38,018 bases of DNA from a virus. Positions within the stretch are counted from its first letter, which is position 1, and each line of letters opens with the position of its first letter. Of this stretch, positions 37,863-38,018 are shown in pieces. The stretch covers positions 1-38,018 of IMG/VR virus record IMGVR_UViG_3300014839_001404, one strand, 5' to 3'. The notes under the pieces are model-generated. The model was not told where the DNA came from, did no database searches, and saw nothing but the letters and a program-made list of their open reading frames with translations. The position numbers and the translations under genes are program-made.

Positions 37863-38018
37863 TCAATCCTGACGCTGCAGGTAATCTTTCTTCAGCAACG
37901 ATCCGTCCCAGCGGCTGCTGCGCCGGATGTTTGTCGATTGGAAATAAAAGAGAGTCCACAAAGCCAGTCCCGTTCCCAGCGCAGAACCGGCAATCACGTC
38001 ATTGAGAAAGTGTTCTGA
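37863..38018 (-). CDS. PAP2-family phosphatase, C-terminal part
   Basis: 51 codons from the window edge to TGA at 37863-37865. It begins with SEHFLNDVIAGSALGTGLALW, the signature H...D..G..LG of the last conserved region of PAP2 phosphatases, which dephosphorylate membrane lipids such as undecaprenyl pyrophosphate or phosphatidic acid. The rest is a short basic tail. The 5' part lies beyond the window. Confidence 0.8.
   Translation of the reverse strand, partial: SEHFLNDVIAGSALGTGLALWTLFYFQSTNIRRSSRWDGSLLKKDYLQRQD

Noticed and set aside
37656-38018. 120-residue plus-strand frame
   Set aside because: Its second half is antisense to a clear PAP2 C-terminus, and no ribosome site is evident.

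Overview
The window is most of a Mu-like transposable prophage joined on its right to bacterial chromosome. About 35.8 kb is phage. The left edge (position 1) is still inside the phage tail genes, so the left phage end lies outside. Past about 35.86 kb there is a sensor histidine kinase and the C-terminus of a PAP2-family phosphatase, both host-type genes on the minus strand. The host is a Gram-negative-type bacterium (lipoprotein, signal peptides, glucosaminidase endolysin). One late promoter fits both sigma-70 and the Bacteroidota TAnnTTTG -7 box, while most genes have strong Shine-Dalgarno (SD) sites. That would suit a Bacteroidota/Chlorobiota-Ignavibacteria relative, but this is a weak inference.

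Layout. A HTH repressor (18.1-18.5 kb, minus) faces a rightward early promoter whose spacer holds a perfect 13-bp palindrome. Rightward early genes follow: small regulators, MuA-type DDE transposase, MuB-type ATPase, GemA-like protein, DUF3164 protein, a tRNA-like element and regulators (18.5-26.5 kb). From 26.5 to 29.1 kb there is an array of small gene cassettes separated by integron attC sites. From 30.3 to 35.6 kb lie the packaging genes: small terminase, large terminase, membrane protein, DUF935 portal, and a MuF protein that appears to be made by a -1 frameshift from the portal. Leftward from 18 kb lie small exported proteins, a lysis module, protease/scaffold with an internal scaffold start, decoration and gpT-type capsid proteins, head-tail connectors, three paralogous tail-tube-like proteins, a tail assembly chaperone with a T9 frameshift site, the tape measure and a large tail protein. 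No sheath gene is seen, so a siphovirus-like tail is likely. Late genes therefore diverge from the centre, unlike the single-direction late region of Mu.

The most notable system is the cassette array. Each attC has R'' and R' boxes, inner stems that vary with compensating changes, and a conserved unpaired G. The R'' box at the end of each cassette is the reverse complement of the R' sequence at the start of that same cassette (8-9 of 8-9 bases in five of six cases). This is what excision and insertion as circles predicts. No integron integrase is present, so this is a CALIN-type array in a transposable phage. One cassette encodes a protein resembling the Acb2/Tad1 group of anti-defence proteins. 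Another is a reversed, self-promoted three-gene unit with a ribbon-helix-helix protein.

Other points of interest: a structured leader repeated three times ahead of late genes, signal-peptide-like N-termini on both major head proteins, a tail-tube paralogue with an inserted beta-sandwich, a subtilase-like/FN3 virion protein, and a three-way-junction RNA candidate.
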